DNA from: Telopea speciosissima
Taxonomy: Eukaryota; Streptophyta; Magnoliopsida; Proteales; Proteaceae
NCBI RefSeq assembly: GCF_018873765.1
Contig: NC_057916.1
Coordinates: 10,744,001 to 10,808,000, forward strand
Direction: 5' to 3'
DNA length: 64,000 nucleotides
A program made the position numbers and the translations under genes. The notes beneath the pieces were generated by a model. That model ran no database searches, was not told where the DNA came from, and saw nothing but the letters and a program-made list of their open reading frames with translations. This document shows, one piece after another, positions 22,806 to 34,000 of this stretch. The stretch's first letter is position 1. The number at the start of each line of letters is the position of its first letter.

Positions 22806-25074
22806 ATGTCAAGAGAAGTGGAGCTTGATGTTAAGGCAGTTGATCTTTCTGACGAGGAAGCAAAGGAAGGAACAGATACTATAACTTCTGCAACAAATTC
22901 AAATAAGAAGAGAAGAAAAAGAAGTTCTGTTTGGGATGATTTTAAACCACTATCTGGGGAAAATTTTGAGGATGGGAGGGATAGGGCAGAATGCATTAAA
23001 TGTGGGCATGTCTATAAGGCTGACAGTAGCATTAATGGAACTGGTAGCCTTCGGAGACATCTTATGATTTGCCCAAAACGAGAAAATAAAGATGCCCTTC
23101 AAATGATTTTGGGTGCAAATGAATTGGTGATGAGAGATAGAAAAGTTGATCAGGATATAGTGCGTGACAAAATCACCAGGCTTATTATCAGACATGAGTT
23201 GCCTTTAGTCTTTGTTGAGTATGAGGAGTTTAGGGACTTGATCTCGTACCTATTCCCAGATTACTCCCATATTAGCAAAAACACACAAATGAATGAGATT
23301 GTGAAGTATTACAATATGGAGGGTAAGAGAATCAAGGATTTGCTGAATTCCTTTAATGGAAAGTTATCCTTGACAAGTGATTTGTGGGCATCCATTACGA
23401 ATGATATATATATTTCTTTGACCGTGCATTATATTGATAAGGATTGGGTTTTGCATAAAAAACTGTTGAGATTTTGCATAATGCCGCCACCTCATACTTG
23501 TGTTCATATATGTGACATGGTTTCAAAAATGTTGTGTGAATGGGGCATTGAACAGAAACTGTTCTCAATTACTTTGGACGATGCTAGTGCAGATCTAGGT
23601 TTTGTTGAATTATTGAAAACAAATCTGAATTTGAAGAATGCTCTTGTGTGTAGTGGCTATTTCTTTCATAATCGGTGTTGTTCTCATATTCTAAATATCA
23701 TTGTACAAGATGGATTGAAGTGTATAGATGAGACTGTGTTATTGGTTCGGTCTAGTATAACTTATGTGAAAGCATTTCAAGTAAGAAAGGTGCAATTCTT
23801 GGAAATTTGTAAGCAATTGGGAATATCAAGTACTAAGGGCTTACATGCAGATGTCTCTACGAGGTGGAATTCAACTTATCAAATGCTTGAGTCCGCCTTG
23901 TTTTATAGGAGAGTATTTGAGAACCTTCAGTTAATGGACACCAATTATAGGGATTGTCCAGATTCTAGCCAATGGTTAAGGATTGAAAAACTGACAAGTT
24001 TTTTGCAACCCTTCAATGAAATAACTGTTTTGCTCTCTAGTTCCAAGTACCCCACTTCAAATTTATATTTTCACAATGTTTGGAAGATCCACAAAAGTTT
24101 GTTGGAAGAGGTGTCACATGGGCAGAATTTTATGAAGCAAATGGCGGAGGAGATGAAGAAGAAGTTTGATAAGTATTGGGGTCACTATAGTGTGATTTTG
24201 GCCATTGCCTTGGTATTTGACCCTCGCTACAAGCTTGGTTTTGTGGACTGGGCGTTAAATAAGATTTCTCAACTTGACCCAAGTGCATTTGAGATGTCCA
24301 TCCGTGTGAAAAGTGGATTGTATCGACTCTTTAATGAGTACAAGAGCATGGATGGTCAAGAGACTCCTGCAACTTTATCCAATCCTGGTGGTACTTCTAG
24401 TTCTGGAGCTCTTTCTGATTTAGCGGTAAATAAATTTGATATTTTACAAGCCCCTTTTTTTTTTCAGTTTGCAAGTAAGTGTATATAACTTTAATTAATT
24501 TTATTAGTGATTCTGTATTCCACAGGAATTTTTGAGATTTAACAGTATGTTGTTGGTTGATAAAAGAGGAAAGTCTCAGCTAGATGTCTATCTAGAAGAA
24601 CCAAAGATCCCATTTACTGAGCATTATCATGAGTTTGATGTGTTGTCCTATTGGAAGACAAATGGGTCAAAGTATCCAGATGTGGCTCGGATGGCTCGCG
24701 ATGTCTTGGCTATTCCAGTTTCAACTATTGCCTCTGAGTCAACTTTTAGTGCTGGGGGTCAAGTTATTGACAAGTATCGGAGCAAACTACTACCTTCCGC
24801 TGCTGAAGCATTTATTTGCCTTCGAGATTGGATGTTCGATGTAGATTTCAGAGGTAATTTCCAATTTCCTTCTTCATTTGTATTTGCCTTAGTTGCCTAC
24901 TTGGAAGTGTTTTCTAGTAGCTTTTGGAATTTCATTTATACTTTGTCCATAGCTGAGCCTGTTGATAATGTCGATGACGTGGCCGATGCGCTAAGAGATG
25001 TGTTGGCATTCAATGAAAAATGGAGTGGTGTGCCTTCGGGACTTGCTAGTTCTTCAGTTTGTTCTAATGATTAG
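22806..25074 (+). CDS. hAT transposase-like protein (RICESLEEPER/DAYSLEEPER type), three exons
   Basis: Exons 22806-24425, 24526-24853 and 24953-25074 join in phase to 689 codons plus stop, with GT-AG introns of 100 and 99 bp. Order: acidic N terminus and a basic patch (KKRRKRSS, about residue 37); a BED zinc finger (CIKCGHVYKADSS and later LRRHLMICP); the transposase core with LTSDLW, SITLDDASAD and CCSHILNIIVQDGL; STRWNSTYQML; FDPRYKLGFVDW; and the hAT C-terminal dimerisation domain (FDVLSYWKTNGSKYPDVARM, then PVSTIASESTFSAGG). The two acidic residues and the glutamate of SES where hAT enzymes carry their catalytic triad are present. No inverted ends or 8-bp duplication were found around it. 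Either a live or recently dead transposase whose ends I missed, or a domesticated DAYSLEEPER-like nuclear DNA-binding gene. The middle box reads DDASAD where relatives usually have DNASAN. Confidence 0.9.
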
Positions 25075-25319
25075 TGGTTCAGAATTCAGATGTAGGTATT
25101 CTAATTTTTCGAATCTGAATTTGTTTCTTCAATTTTTTTGTTTGTTATTTCTATTCTCTTGTTTAACCATTTCTAATTGTATTGCAGGATATGCTATTTT
25201 CTTGGAGTGTTCTTCAGTTGTTGTTTGATCAGTTGGATTGATGCCTATGATCTTCAAGAATTTGTTCAAATGATTATACAATGTGATTTCTAAGAATTTT
25301 ATATATTATTAATGTTTTT

Positions 25320-25480
25320 ATATTATGGTTGTGGTTTAGTGGATTCTTATGACTGTTTTAGATTATGGACTGATGCCTATGATGACTTTCCAGACTTTTC
25401 AGAATCTGAGATGTTGTTTATGGCTGTGGTCTAGTGGCGGATGCCTATGATTTTTAGATTATGGACTGGTGCCTATGACT
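25320..25480. repeat. Imperfect tandem repeat behind the hAT-like gene
   Basis: Two to three degenerate units built on TTATGGYTGTGGTYTAGTGG and AGATTATGGACTGRTGCCTATGA, spaced about 100 bp apart (25321 onward and 25418 onward). Within the 3' flank of the transposase-like gene. Confidence 0.6.
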
Positions 25481-25489
25481 TCGCTGCTC

Positions 25490-26480
25490 AACCTCTTCCT
25501 GATGATGACTATGATGCCCGAGTAAATTTGTTAAAACAGTGTTGGGGCACTTTACAACGCTGCAGAAATCAATATGGACTACAACAAAAATCCATGTAAG
25601 CATTTGCCTTGTCCTTCCCATTTGTTGCTTGTTTCAATCAAGGATTTTACTTCCAACTGCTGTTGGATGTTGCCCATCAGGTTCTTCGGAATAAGTTCCA
25701 GAGCACATTGCTTGAAGTAATTGATGTTAGTTAAGTTCTAATATGAGTCACGCAATACAAATTTGCAAGTAATCTATTTAGAGAAATCCATATATTTTTA
25801 ATTGAGTAAAACGTTTTGAGGTTGGAATTGAACTTTATTGATTGTATTTGTGCTCTTTGGAAGTGTATATTTTTGCAAGTCCAACCATTTATGGTTGTCT
25901 CATTTGTTGATGGAGTAGTTCTATGACAGGAAATGCAAAAGTCTTTTCAATACTACAAATGTAGTTGATAATCTAACTTGAGATTTCTACCTGTCTCTGT
26001 GACTTGCAATATGTTTTTCATGAAGGGAATGTGCTAGACACTCTCTCTCTCTCCCCCTCTTCTCTTTCCATATGTTCGATCTTTTGATGCAAAATGTGCA
26101 AGAAACGCTTGAAAGCTCAGTTATTAATCAGAATTTTTTTTCAAGGCAGATGTTAAATGAAATGACTGATGATGGCAAAAGATACTAGACCGGTTTACAT
26201 ACTGTGCTATCCTCTCTTTATGTCAAAAGCCTTCTCAGTGGAACTGAAAAGTACTAAAAGCTGCAAGGGATTGTGGGCATGGCAGCAAAGAAGGTTGAAG
26301 CTGATGCCCAACTTTAACTTTAGTTAATTCACCTGTAAAGACGACATGGGGGATTGTGACCAGGCTCCCTTCTGATCAAGAGGTTCAGCAACTTTGTACT
26401 TCTGCGGTGGAAATGCTAGAATCGTTGCTTTCAATTGCGGTCTTGTTTCCACCACCCCATCCTTAGATCCAAGGTAGTTT
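25490..26480 (+). pseudogene. Decayed coding-like sequence, family not recognised
   Basis: Several plus-strand blocks read like protein without an intact frame between them: AAQPLPDDDYDARVNLLKQC and a following WGTLQRCRNQYGLQQKSM before GTAAGC (25483-25599); VLRNKFQSTLLEVIDV (about 25680-25727); MLNEMTDDGKRY and LHTVLSSLYVKSLLSGTEKY with stops between (26150-26265); and LPSDQEVQQLCTSAVEMLES with LLSIAVLFPPPHP (about 26368-26462). The spacing suggests former exons of one gene. I cannot name the family. It may be a retained gene fragment or a captured copy. Confidence 0.35.
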
Positions 26481-27419
26481 TGTCTCAAAAGTCCTGTGTA
26501 TTAATCAGGTCTCTTTGAAAATATGATTTGGTGGGGAAATTTCACAAGCTGTGCAGACGGCATCTCTAACAGCTCTAATTGTGTGTATCACTTTACAGGT
26601 ATTGTAATAATAACTCTTAAAGCTCATTTTTAGTACATGTATATATCTGAGTCTGGATATTTATTCTTAGTTTGTGTATATTTTACTAAATCTCAGTGGA
26701 AGGCTTTTTTTTTATCTATCTTTAACCATTAAAAAGTTATGGCATTTAATCTACTTCAAAATCCCACAATTATTCTTTTAATACCTTTACCTGCCCTTAC
26801 ACTAGCTGTCCTTTTTACCATCACCATAGAAGAACTGCGCCATATTCTTTTTCAGTAAAATTTCCTATGCTGAATGCTGATTATTAACACGCTTGAGAAA
26901 TCTGTGGAAAAAGCATTTTTGGCATTGGTCTTGACTTTGAAGACATTTGATGACAAGAAAAAGGTCGGTGTATTATCATATTGTTTTGAAGCTTCGATTG
27001 ATATTGGCTGAGCTGACTCAGAATCGTCCGGGCCTGATTTTGATCAAATTCAATTCTATGCATATTGAGTCTAACTGAGTTGGGCCGAGCCATGACGATT
27101 CGACTGATTCCAACCAAGTCAGACCAGTTTGTAGCTGATTGTGGGACAATCCGATTTAGAACCGAATCAGGAGAGATCAATTCTGTACGGAGTTCTCAAT
27201 TTTAAAACCTTGTATAGGTTTGCATATAATATAGGATTTGTAGTAAATTGTATGGGTCCCATCCCAAATTTTGTGAATAGGTAAACCCCAAGGCCCATGC
27301 TTACAAGTCAAGTTTCAGTCTGAATGGAGTTTGCCAAGGTGCGAATCAAGGTTTTGTAAAAAAAGGTCCTTCCTAGACTTTACTATGGCTTACCATCTAC
27401 CACATAACTCTACGCATGT

Positions 27420-27456
27420 TTTTTTTTTTTTTTTTTTTTTGGGGGGGGGGGGGGGC
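27420..27456. repeat. T run followed by G run
   Basis: About 20 T then about 16 G. Length is likely uncertain in the assembly. Confidence 0.9.
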
Positions 27457-27699
27457 CGGGTTTGGGAGGGGAGTAGCATGGGGATGATAGTGAGGATGCA
27501 TTGATCCCTGGCAGCGCATAGACATACATGAGAGTGTAAATGATTGAATTTTGGGCTAAATTTAACATACTATCATTTCATAGATATCTAATAAGTGGAA
27601 TTGCATCATCATCCTTCCATATACTCAATATAGTTGATGCTAATTGGAATGGCCAAATATTGAGTAGGTGAGTAGGTTATGGATGGAAAAAAAATAAAA

Positions 27700-27865
27700 A
27701 ATTCTCGGCAGTGCCTGGATCTTGTGGTATCGAGCTTGAGAAGAAAGAAAAAAAAAACTGGGTCTCGATCGAGCTTGCACCAATGGATGAAGCATCTTCC
27801 ACGTGTCGAGCTCTTAGGGCTGAACGGCAACGCACTGCAAGATGAAGGAATTGTAGAATATTTTA
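27700..27865. repeat. Foldback repeat, family 1, second copy
   Basis: Shares with 10560-10762 the phrases GAGCTTGAGAAGAAAGAAAA, CAATGGATGAAGC and CTTCCACGTGTCGAGCTCT and the AT-rich end ATATTTTAATCCATTA. The left arm is shorter (ATCTTGTGGTATCGAGCTT). Confidence 0.6.
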
Positions 27866-28110
27866 ATCCATTATGAATACGTTTATTCTTGTCCATTGCA
27901 CATCCAACTTATTTATTTATTATTATTACGAAAAAATAGGGTATGGTTTCATAAATGGTCGTGTATATAGTATATACACAGTTATTCTTCTTCTTATAAG
28001 GGGTATAAATGGTATTATAAAAAGTCACTTTATGCCTATTTGATAAATGAAGTGACAGTCATGTACATAATCGGTTGTGCACATTACTTTTTCGCTAAAA
28101 AAAGTAGGGA

Positions 28111-28273
28111 TAAAGTTCTTTGCACTGGGGGTGCAAGGTGCGCCCAGACACATGGGGGTTGGGCGAAATGACCACCCCACCCCCTGAACAACCCAAACCT
28201 TGTCCTTGTCTTGCCCCTTGTGTCTGGGAGTAGCCTGCGCCCAGACGCACTCCCAAATAGAGAATGTCGCCCC
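28111..28273. repeat. Foldback repeat, family 2
   Basis: Begins TAAAGTTCTTTGCACTGGGG, has CGCCCAGACACATGGGGGTT in the left arm and CCCCTTGTGTCTGGGAGTAG in the right arm (inverted copies), the central phrase GGGCGAAATGACCACCCCAC, and ends AGAGAATGTCGCCCC. Confidence 0.65.
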
Positions 28274-28300
28274 AGAAAAGTATTATGGGAAAAAGAATGC

Positions 28301-28450
28301 TACCTGATCATGAAACCATACACCCAGACACATGAATGCGTGAATTTATCACCCCACCCTCTTTGAAATAAAAAAATTCCATCTATGTAAATGCCCTTGG
28401 TGTACTCTCATTGGCCCGTGCTAGTATAGGGGTTACACAACCAGACAACA
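28301..28450. repeat. Inverted-end repeat, family 3 (degraded copy)
   Basis: Starts TACCTGATCATG and ends GGGGTTACACAACCAGACAA; central words ACCCAGACACATG and CACCCCACCC match the copies at 28571-28692 and 48960-49080. Confidence 0.45.
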
Positions 28451-28570
28451 AGTTCTTGACCAAATTTTATATATAAACCCGCCAACCCCTTCATGGTGTC
28501 AAGAGATTCAATCTTATGCACGTACAAGTCAATCTTAGCATCCCCTGTCCCTCCAAAGTGAAAAGATCCC

Positions 28571-28692
28571 TACCAGGCTATGTGGTGCCTGCTGCGCCAG
28601 ACATAGGGGCAAGATGATGGCCCCATCCCTATTGAAGCTCATGCACATGTTCTCATTGGCTCCGCACTACTGCAGGGGCCACACAGCCTGAC
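28571..28692. repeat. Inverted-end repeat, family 3
   Basis: Starts TACCAGGCTATGTGGTGCCTG and ends GGGGCCACACAGCCTGACAA, which is an inverted copy (CAGGCTRTGTGG). The interior has GGCCCCATCCCTATTGAA and TCTCATTGGC. Closest relative is 48960-49080. Confidence 0.65.
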
Positions 28693-29340
28693 AATAATTC
28701 CCAAACCCTCAAACCTTCTCCCCCCCGTCCCCCCCCCCCCTCCTCCCAAAAAAAAGGGTAGGTTTTTTTAGAGTTCGGTTCCTCTGCACGTACGGTGGTG
28801 GCCTCTTACATGCATGTGCACCTGCACCGCTGCACGTACGTGTAGATGATCCATTCTCATTTTTCTAGGTCAGTATTTACCATCCAATAAGATCCCATAG
28901 ATTAAGTGGGTAGTTTTAACTCACCAAATTGGATCAATTTTAGGATCTCCAAGGAGGCCTTTTAATGGCGATTTCCAATCCAATACATTTACATTTTGGA
29001 GAAGCAAAAAAACCATTCTGTGGAGAGGGGGCATATAGCTAGTGACAAGCAAACAACAGAATTTATTCTTATCATCAATCGTTAATATTAAGTGATAAAA
29101 CTGCTCAAACTTTGACATTTCATATAATCCTCATTTACATAAACAAGAACGATAAAGATGAGAGTATTACATATAAAATCATAGATGGAATTTGTTTCTG
29201 CAGTGTCCATCTATTTATTTCTTCCCAATTTCCCATATTTGAAACATTGAAATAGAGTAGTAGTAATGGTAGTAACTCTGGTCCAAGCAATCAAGTAGTA
29301 GAATTGTATGTAGTTTCTCTTCCCTATCCGTTTATGGTTT

Positions 29341-29796
29341 TTCAATTCCCTGGAAATGAAAACAATAATACAGAAAATTAATTAAAAGAAAGATTTCCCA
29401 GAAAAAAACAAAAGTTGTGGAAGTATATTATCTTACAAAATCATCTCTTCTCATATTCACATCGTTAGCTCTTCTTGGATCATGGTAATGAACAAAAGGT
29501 CTTCCACGACCACCTAATCCTGATCGATCTGGGGGAGGAACATTTGAATGGGTCTCGGGGCCTCTGTAATCAATCTCATAAATCTCTGATTCTAAAATTG
29601 CAGAATTGGGTCCAACTGTTACTAGTCCTACAGAGAGAGAGAGAGAGAGATCTAGCATTAACAATAAAACTCTAAACAAATCTATATATGTTGTTGTTGG
29701 TGCAGAGTACTAACCTTGAGATGAGTTGGGTAGTGACAAGATGAAGAAGAGGAAGAGGAGGGTGATAATGCTGGGCTTGAGCTCCATTGCTTGCAT
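29341..29796 (-). CDS. Small secreted peptide precursor with a DY motif
   Basis: Exon 1 (29796-29715) encodes MQAMELKPSIITLLFLFFIL and SLPNSSQ, a clear signal peptide, and ends CAAG|GTTAGT. Exon 2 (29627-29437) encodes the mature part, with EIYEIDYRGPETHSNVPPPD and later GRPFVHYHDPRR, in phase with exon 1. Exon 2 can end at a stop at 29428 (tail DDFVR, 93 aa) or splice at TTT|GTAAGA to 29349 (tail DDFGIEKP, 96 aa). The acidic DY motif followed by prolines and a basic C terminus resembles tyrosine-sulfated, proline-hydroxylated plant signalling peptides, but I could not place it in a named family. The second ATG (MELKPS, 29787) is an alternative start. Intron 1 ends in a CT run that is a GA microsatellite on the plus strand. 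Confidence 0.65.
29633..29650. repeat. GA microsatellite at the peptide gene's acceptor
   Basis: On the gene's strand this is the CT-rich polypyrimidine tract of the first intron, directly before the CTGTAG acceptor, so its length could affect splicing. Confidence 0.7.
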
Positions 29797-29959
29797 TCCT
29801 TTCTTCTGTTCTTCTTCTTCCTGGGTTTCTTTGTTTGGACCTTTTGAGAGAGAGAGAGAGTGTAGGTGATCAGGTCTCAATGACTCTCAAACGACTCTAA
29901 TAAGATGGGGGGAGACCGGGGGGGGGGGGGGGGGGGGGGTTAATAAAATATTATATTAA

Positions 29960-30052
29960 TGGGTCACGGAAGAAACACATTGTTGTGTGCCACATGTGCC
30001 ACTTGGTCTCTGCTGTGCCGTGCACCACCGCCTGCCGGTACTACAGAGGATA
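29960..30052. repeat. Half foldback, family 1-like
   Basis: TGTGCCACATGTGCCACTTG, then CTCTGCTGTGCCGTGCACCA and CCGCCTGCCGGTACTACAGAGGAT match the right half of the repeat at 30948-31090; no left arm is present. It lies just upstream of the secreted-peptide gene next to a G run (29918-29939). Confidence 0.5.
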
Positions 30053-30639
30053 GAGTTGTTTACATCTTTACCTGGTTTAAGGTTAAAAGATAGAATTGAA
30101 ACCGTCGCCATCAGCACAGCGAGCAGCTGTAATATGGTGATATGGATGTGGTTGGGCATTTATGGAGGGGGGAGGGGGGGAGAACAGCACTAGCACTAGC
30201 ACAGTCATATTAGTTAGCCACACACGATACCCTTGCAGCTGTGGTATAAAGTATTTCCTTTTGCTTTGGGACAGCCCATGTGTGTGTATATGGTATTATT
30301 GATTTAATGCCCCAAGGGCATCCCTAGTTGGCAAGACCTACCTACCTTGCTGTTTCCCCTTAATTTTACGTGTAACCATACCTTTAGAGAGAGAGAGAGA
30401 GCTCCCTCAACCAGGGTAAAATTAAAAGGACTAAGTTTCACTCCACTTGTAGAGGTCAGCCGGTTCACCCACCATCTTAGGGTTTACAAACCTCTCCTAA
30501 GGTTTTTGTATGTTGCAAAATACCCTTTCGATACCCTTTTTTGCCCTCTCCTGTCCCGTGATCTCATTCGTCCTGTGGGTGGAGGGAAACTCGATCCAAA
30601 TTAAAATACATACTTACTTGAGAATGCGTTAAAGACTTA

Positions 30640-30772
30640 GACTGTGTTTGGTATGCATTACTCAGAATAAATAGTCTGAAATACATTTCTGAAGCTAGAA
30701 ACTAGAGAAGAATTGGGTTTTAAAATGCATTCTAAACCCTGAATATTCCAGAAGGATAGACCAAACACAGCC
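30640..30772. mobile_element. Tourist-like MITE
   Basis: 133 bp with inverted ends GACTGTGTTTGGT and ACCAAACACAGCC, flanked by TTA at 30637-30639 and 30773-30775. Ends, size and 3-bp duplication fit PIF/Harbinger-type MITEs. The interior is AT-rich and also partly self-complementary (CAGAATAA, CCTGAATATT). Confidence 0.75.
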
Positions 30773-30947
30773 TTAGAGTGTATACCATCAAGTTCGTTGC
30801 ATATCATTTGTAGGTCCAAGAATGAACAAATAGCATGATCCATGGGAGGAGAGGATGAGATGATATAAAGATCTGAGATCGATCCTTACATCCAAGGGTG
30901 TGTATACAGAATTATTATTATGAAGCTACACGACTATATAGGACCAT

Positions 30948-31090
30948 GGATCCTCTATAGTACCGGCGAGACGGCGATGCTCATCCGACGGCACAACAGA
31001 ACTCACGTGGCACGCATGGCACACATGGCCTCTGCTGTGCTGCCGGATGCGCATCGCCTCCCCGCCGAGCACTGCAGAGGATTTTAATTC
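30948..31090. repeat. Foldback repeat with GC-rich arms
   Basis: Left arm GGATCCTCTATAGTACCGGC, GACGGCGATGCTCATCCGAC, GGCACAACAGA; right arm TCTGCTGTGCTGCCGGATGC, GCATCGCCTCCCCGCCGAGC, ACTGCAGAGGATTTT. The arms pair for most of their length around a short ACGTGGCACGCATGG loop, giving a hairpin of about 60 bp. GC content is far above the surroundings. Confidence 0.75.
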
Positions 31091-34000
31091 GACTATAAAT
31101 TGATTCCTATGATTGAATTTATGTGCTCTATAACATGGACCTTATTCATGCAAACAATGAAACATACGAAAGCATTAGAATATTTATTTTTGGGTATTAA
31201 AATGAAACCCATTCTTGCCACAAACTTTTATTAATAAAATGGTTGTGATATGGCATTATGTGTGATTATCTCTATTATAAGAAAGAAAGAAAAATCAAAT
31301 CCACTAATAAATACTAGAAAAAAGGGGTTTTCTACATATGCATCGTTCAAACCAACAATTTCTATCAGTTGTAGCAAGGAAAGAGACTTTGTAGAATCCA
31401 ATCATAAGAATCATATCACTATGGGTAAAGAGATTCTCTCTCTTCACCTATGATTTGGAAAAAAAAAACAGAATTAGACCCTAGATCATTATTCTCTTGA
31501 CCATCTTATACCTATATGTCCAATAAGAATTGCAGAGAATGTACAAGCCACAAGGAGGGGAAAGAAGAGGGAGAAATAAGCTTATCTCTAACCCTAACCC
31601 TAGAATCGAGTATGCTGTGTGTGTGTGTGTAGTCCATTAGAAATGGGAATCCTCCATGATTCATACGCGGTCACCTTTGGTCCAACATCACTAACAGCTA
31701 TGCAATGGCTGGATTCCACATAAATGGGATATGGTCAGGCTTGTAATAACCAATAAATTCTTTCATATTCAATATCTCAATGGAGACAGCAACTTCAAAC
31801 TACCAACAACCATAAATTCTTTCATATTCTCCATTAGTACTTTTAAGGCCTGGTTCACTTCGTGAGAATAAAAAATGGATTTGTGCTCCCAAATGCAAAA
31901 TAAAAAGTGCCTGAAATACTCCACCAGAATATGTTTGCTGGGACTACTAGTCACATTCCCACTCTTTAAATCGAACTTACTGCCAACAATGACGTCAGTA
32001 AATGAGCTATCAGTGCTTCTGCAGCTAAATAGTATCTCCTCTCTCCACAGCCATATGATGCTTCAACCCTTCTTCCTCACTTCTCTAAGGTTAGCCCAAA
32101 TGAAATCTTAGGAAGATTTATGTAACAGCCACGACATATTTTCAGATAATCTGTTCCATTCATCATAATTCTACTTTAAAGAGTGTCGGCAAGCATAAAC
32201 CCGACTTGGACAAATCCTCTGTGACTGCTTGTTACCATCAATGAGATTTTTGTTTTCCTTTTTTGTTTTTTTGTGGTGGTGGTGATGGGGATGGGTGGGG
32301 GTGGGGGGGTGGGGAGGGGGTTGGAGTAAGTCTGTAAGTGAGGACCAGGATGTTCAAAACCGAGACTCCAAGTGAGCATGAGCTTTTACCGCACCACACT
32401 ACACAAACTGCGCTTGGCAGTTGTCCTCCCATCACCGAGATTGGGAAGACTCTGCAACAAGAGAGCATCTTTGAGTTCCACTCCAAACACTGAGAAAATA
32501 TTCATCAAAGCAGCATGTACCCACTTAAAACCCATTGGACAATATTTCTATTTTATAAGAATGATTCTGAATGAGAAGTGATTTTTTTTTTTGGGGAATT
32601 TCCCTGCCAAAAGAGTGATTCTACGAGAGCAAAAATGCATTTGGTAAGCTGGCATAGTATGTGATTCTGAATCAAAAAATTAACCAAATTGCATTTGGAA
32701 TGAACTTTTATCAGAATCACTTCTGGCATTTCTATACTAACCTAATTTCAATATTGTAGGGATTTAAAAAAAAAAAGTAATTATATATCCAATATTAAAA
32801 AAGTCATCACGAAATATTATTAAGATGTAATACTAGACACATGTCAAGTATTGAAAATAAAATTTAACATGCTCTAAGAAAAAAAATCATAAACTTCATA
32901 TACAATTTGAAGATTAATAGCAAGAACATGACAGTAAGAAAATTATATAAAAATATAACATCCACAGGCACCATACACCTAATTTATGCAATCAAATTGA
33001 CTATCATGGCAATTATTTGTCATTGATCACCTAACCAGGAAAACAACATCAAAAAAATCAGATGCACAACACACATATACACAAATGCACGGAGAGAGAG
33101 AGAGATCTGTCATATGACCTAATTGATTTAATAGAGAAGAAAGATAAAAGCTTCTTTACTAGCTGGTTAGGCAGTGGTGTCGAGGTGACACAATAGAAAT
33201 AAGAAAAACATGGCTAGCATCCCTAGCAATGTCCTTGTACTTCTTCTGATAGTTATATCTTGTGGTTCAGCTATCCAAAACATGTCCATGTTATTATCAA
33301 GAACAGATTAAGGAATGGGAAGAGCATGTCCATCCATTGCCAATCCAAAAGACAATGATCTAGCTTGGCCAGCAAACTACAGCAGATGGAAGCCAATTCG
33401 ACAGGAACTTCTCACCCAATGTTTGGAGAATCACACATAAATGAGGACCACTTTGGCACCTATTTATTCAAGCAGGGCAGGGTGAGATGCCAGACTCAGT
33501 GCTTGTGGTTGATTTCAAGAGAAGGAATCTATGGCTTCAATAAACAAACTGGGTTTTGGGAGTTTACGTGTTTCTGGCCCAATCAACAAGATCTCAGTTG
33601 AATTATCACTTTTAGATGCATTTTCAAAATTAGCATGAAGAGGAAGTGCCTTAACTACCAGAAAGAAAGCTGGAAATCCAGCAGATATCAATAACTTCAT
33701 AATGAAATGGAAAGTTTTCAGACATCATTACTAGTTTGTTAGTTGGAAACACTAAAAAAATGAAAGTCATTCCTATGAGTATAGGAAAATAATGGACTAG
33801 GGAGAACCATAGACCCAAAAACTGAAAGGATCAAGTATAATGAAATTGTGTAGAATAAAGTTAGAACAGATAAACAGTTATTTGAAATGGATGAGGACCA
33901 TAAATTTGCTGCTCCTGATTAACAAACAACATGAAAAGAATAAATAATAATGAATGTGTATACAAGCTCTTTAATATGATAATAACAGAAAAGAAATGAA

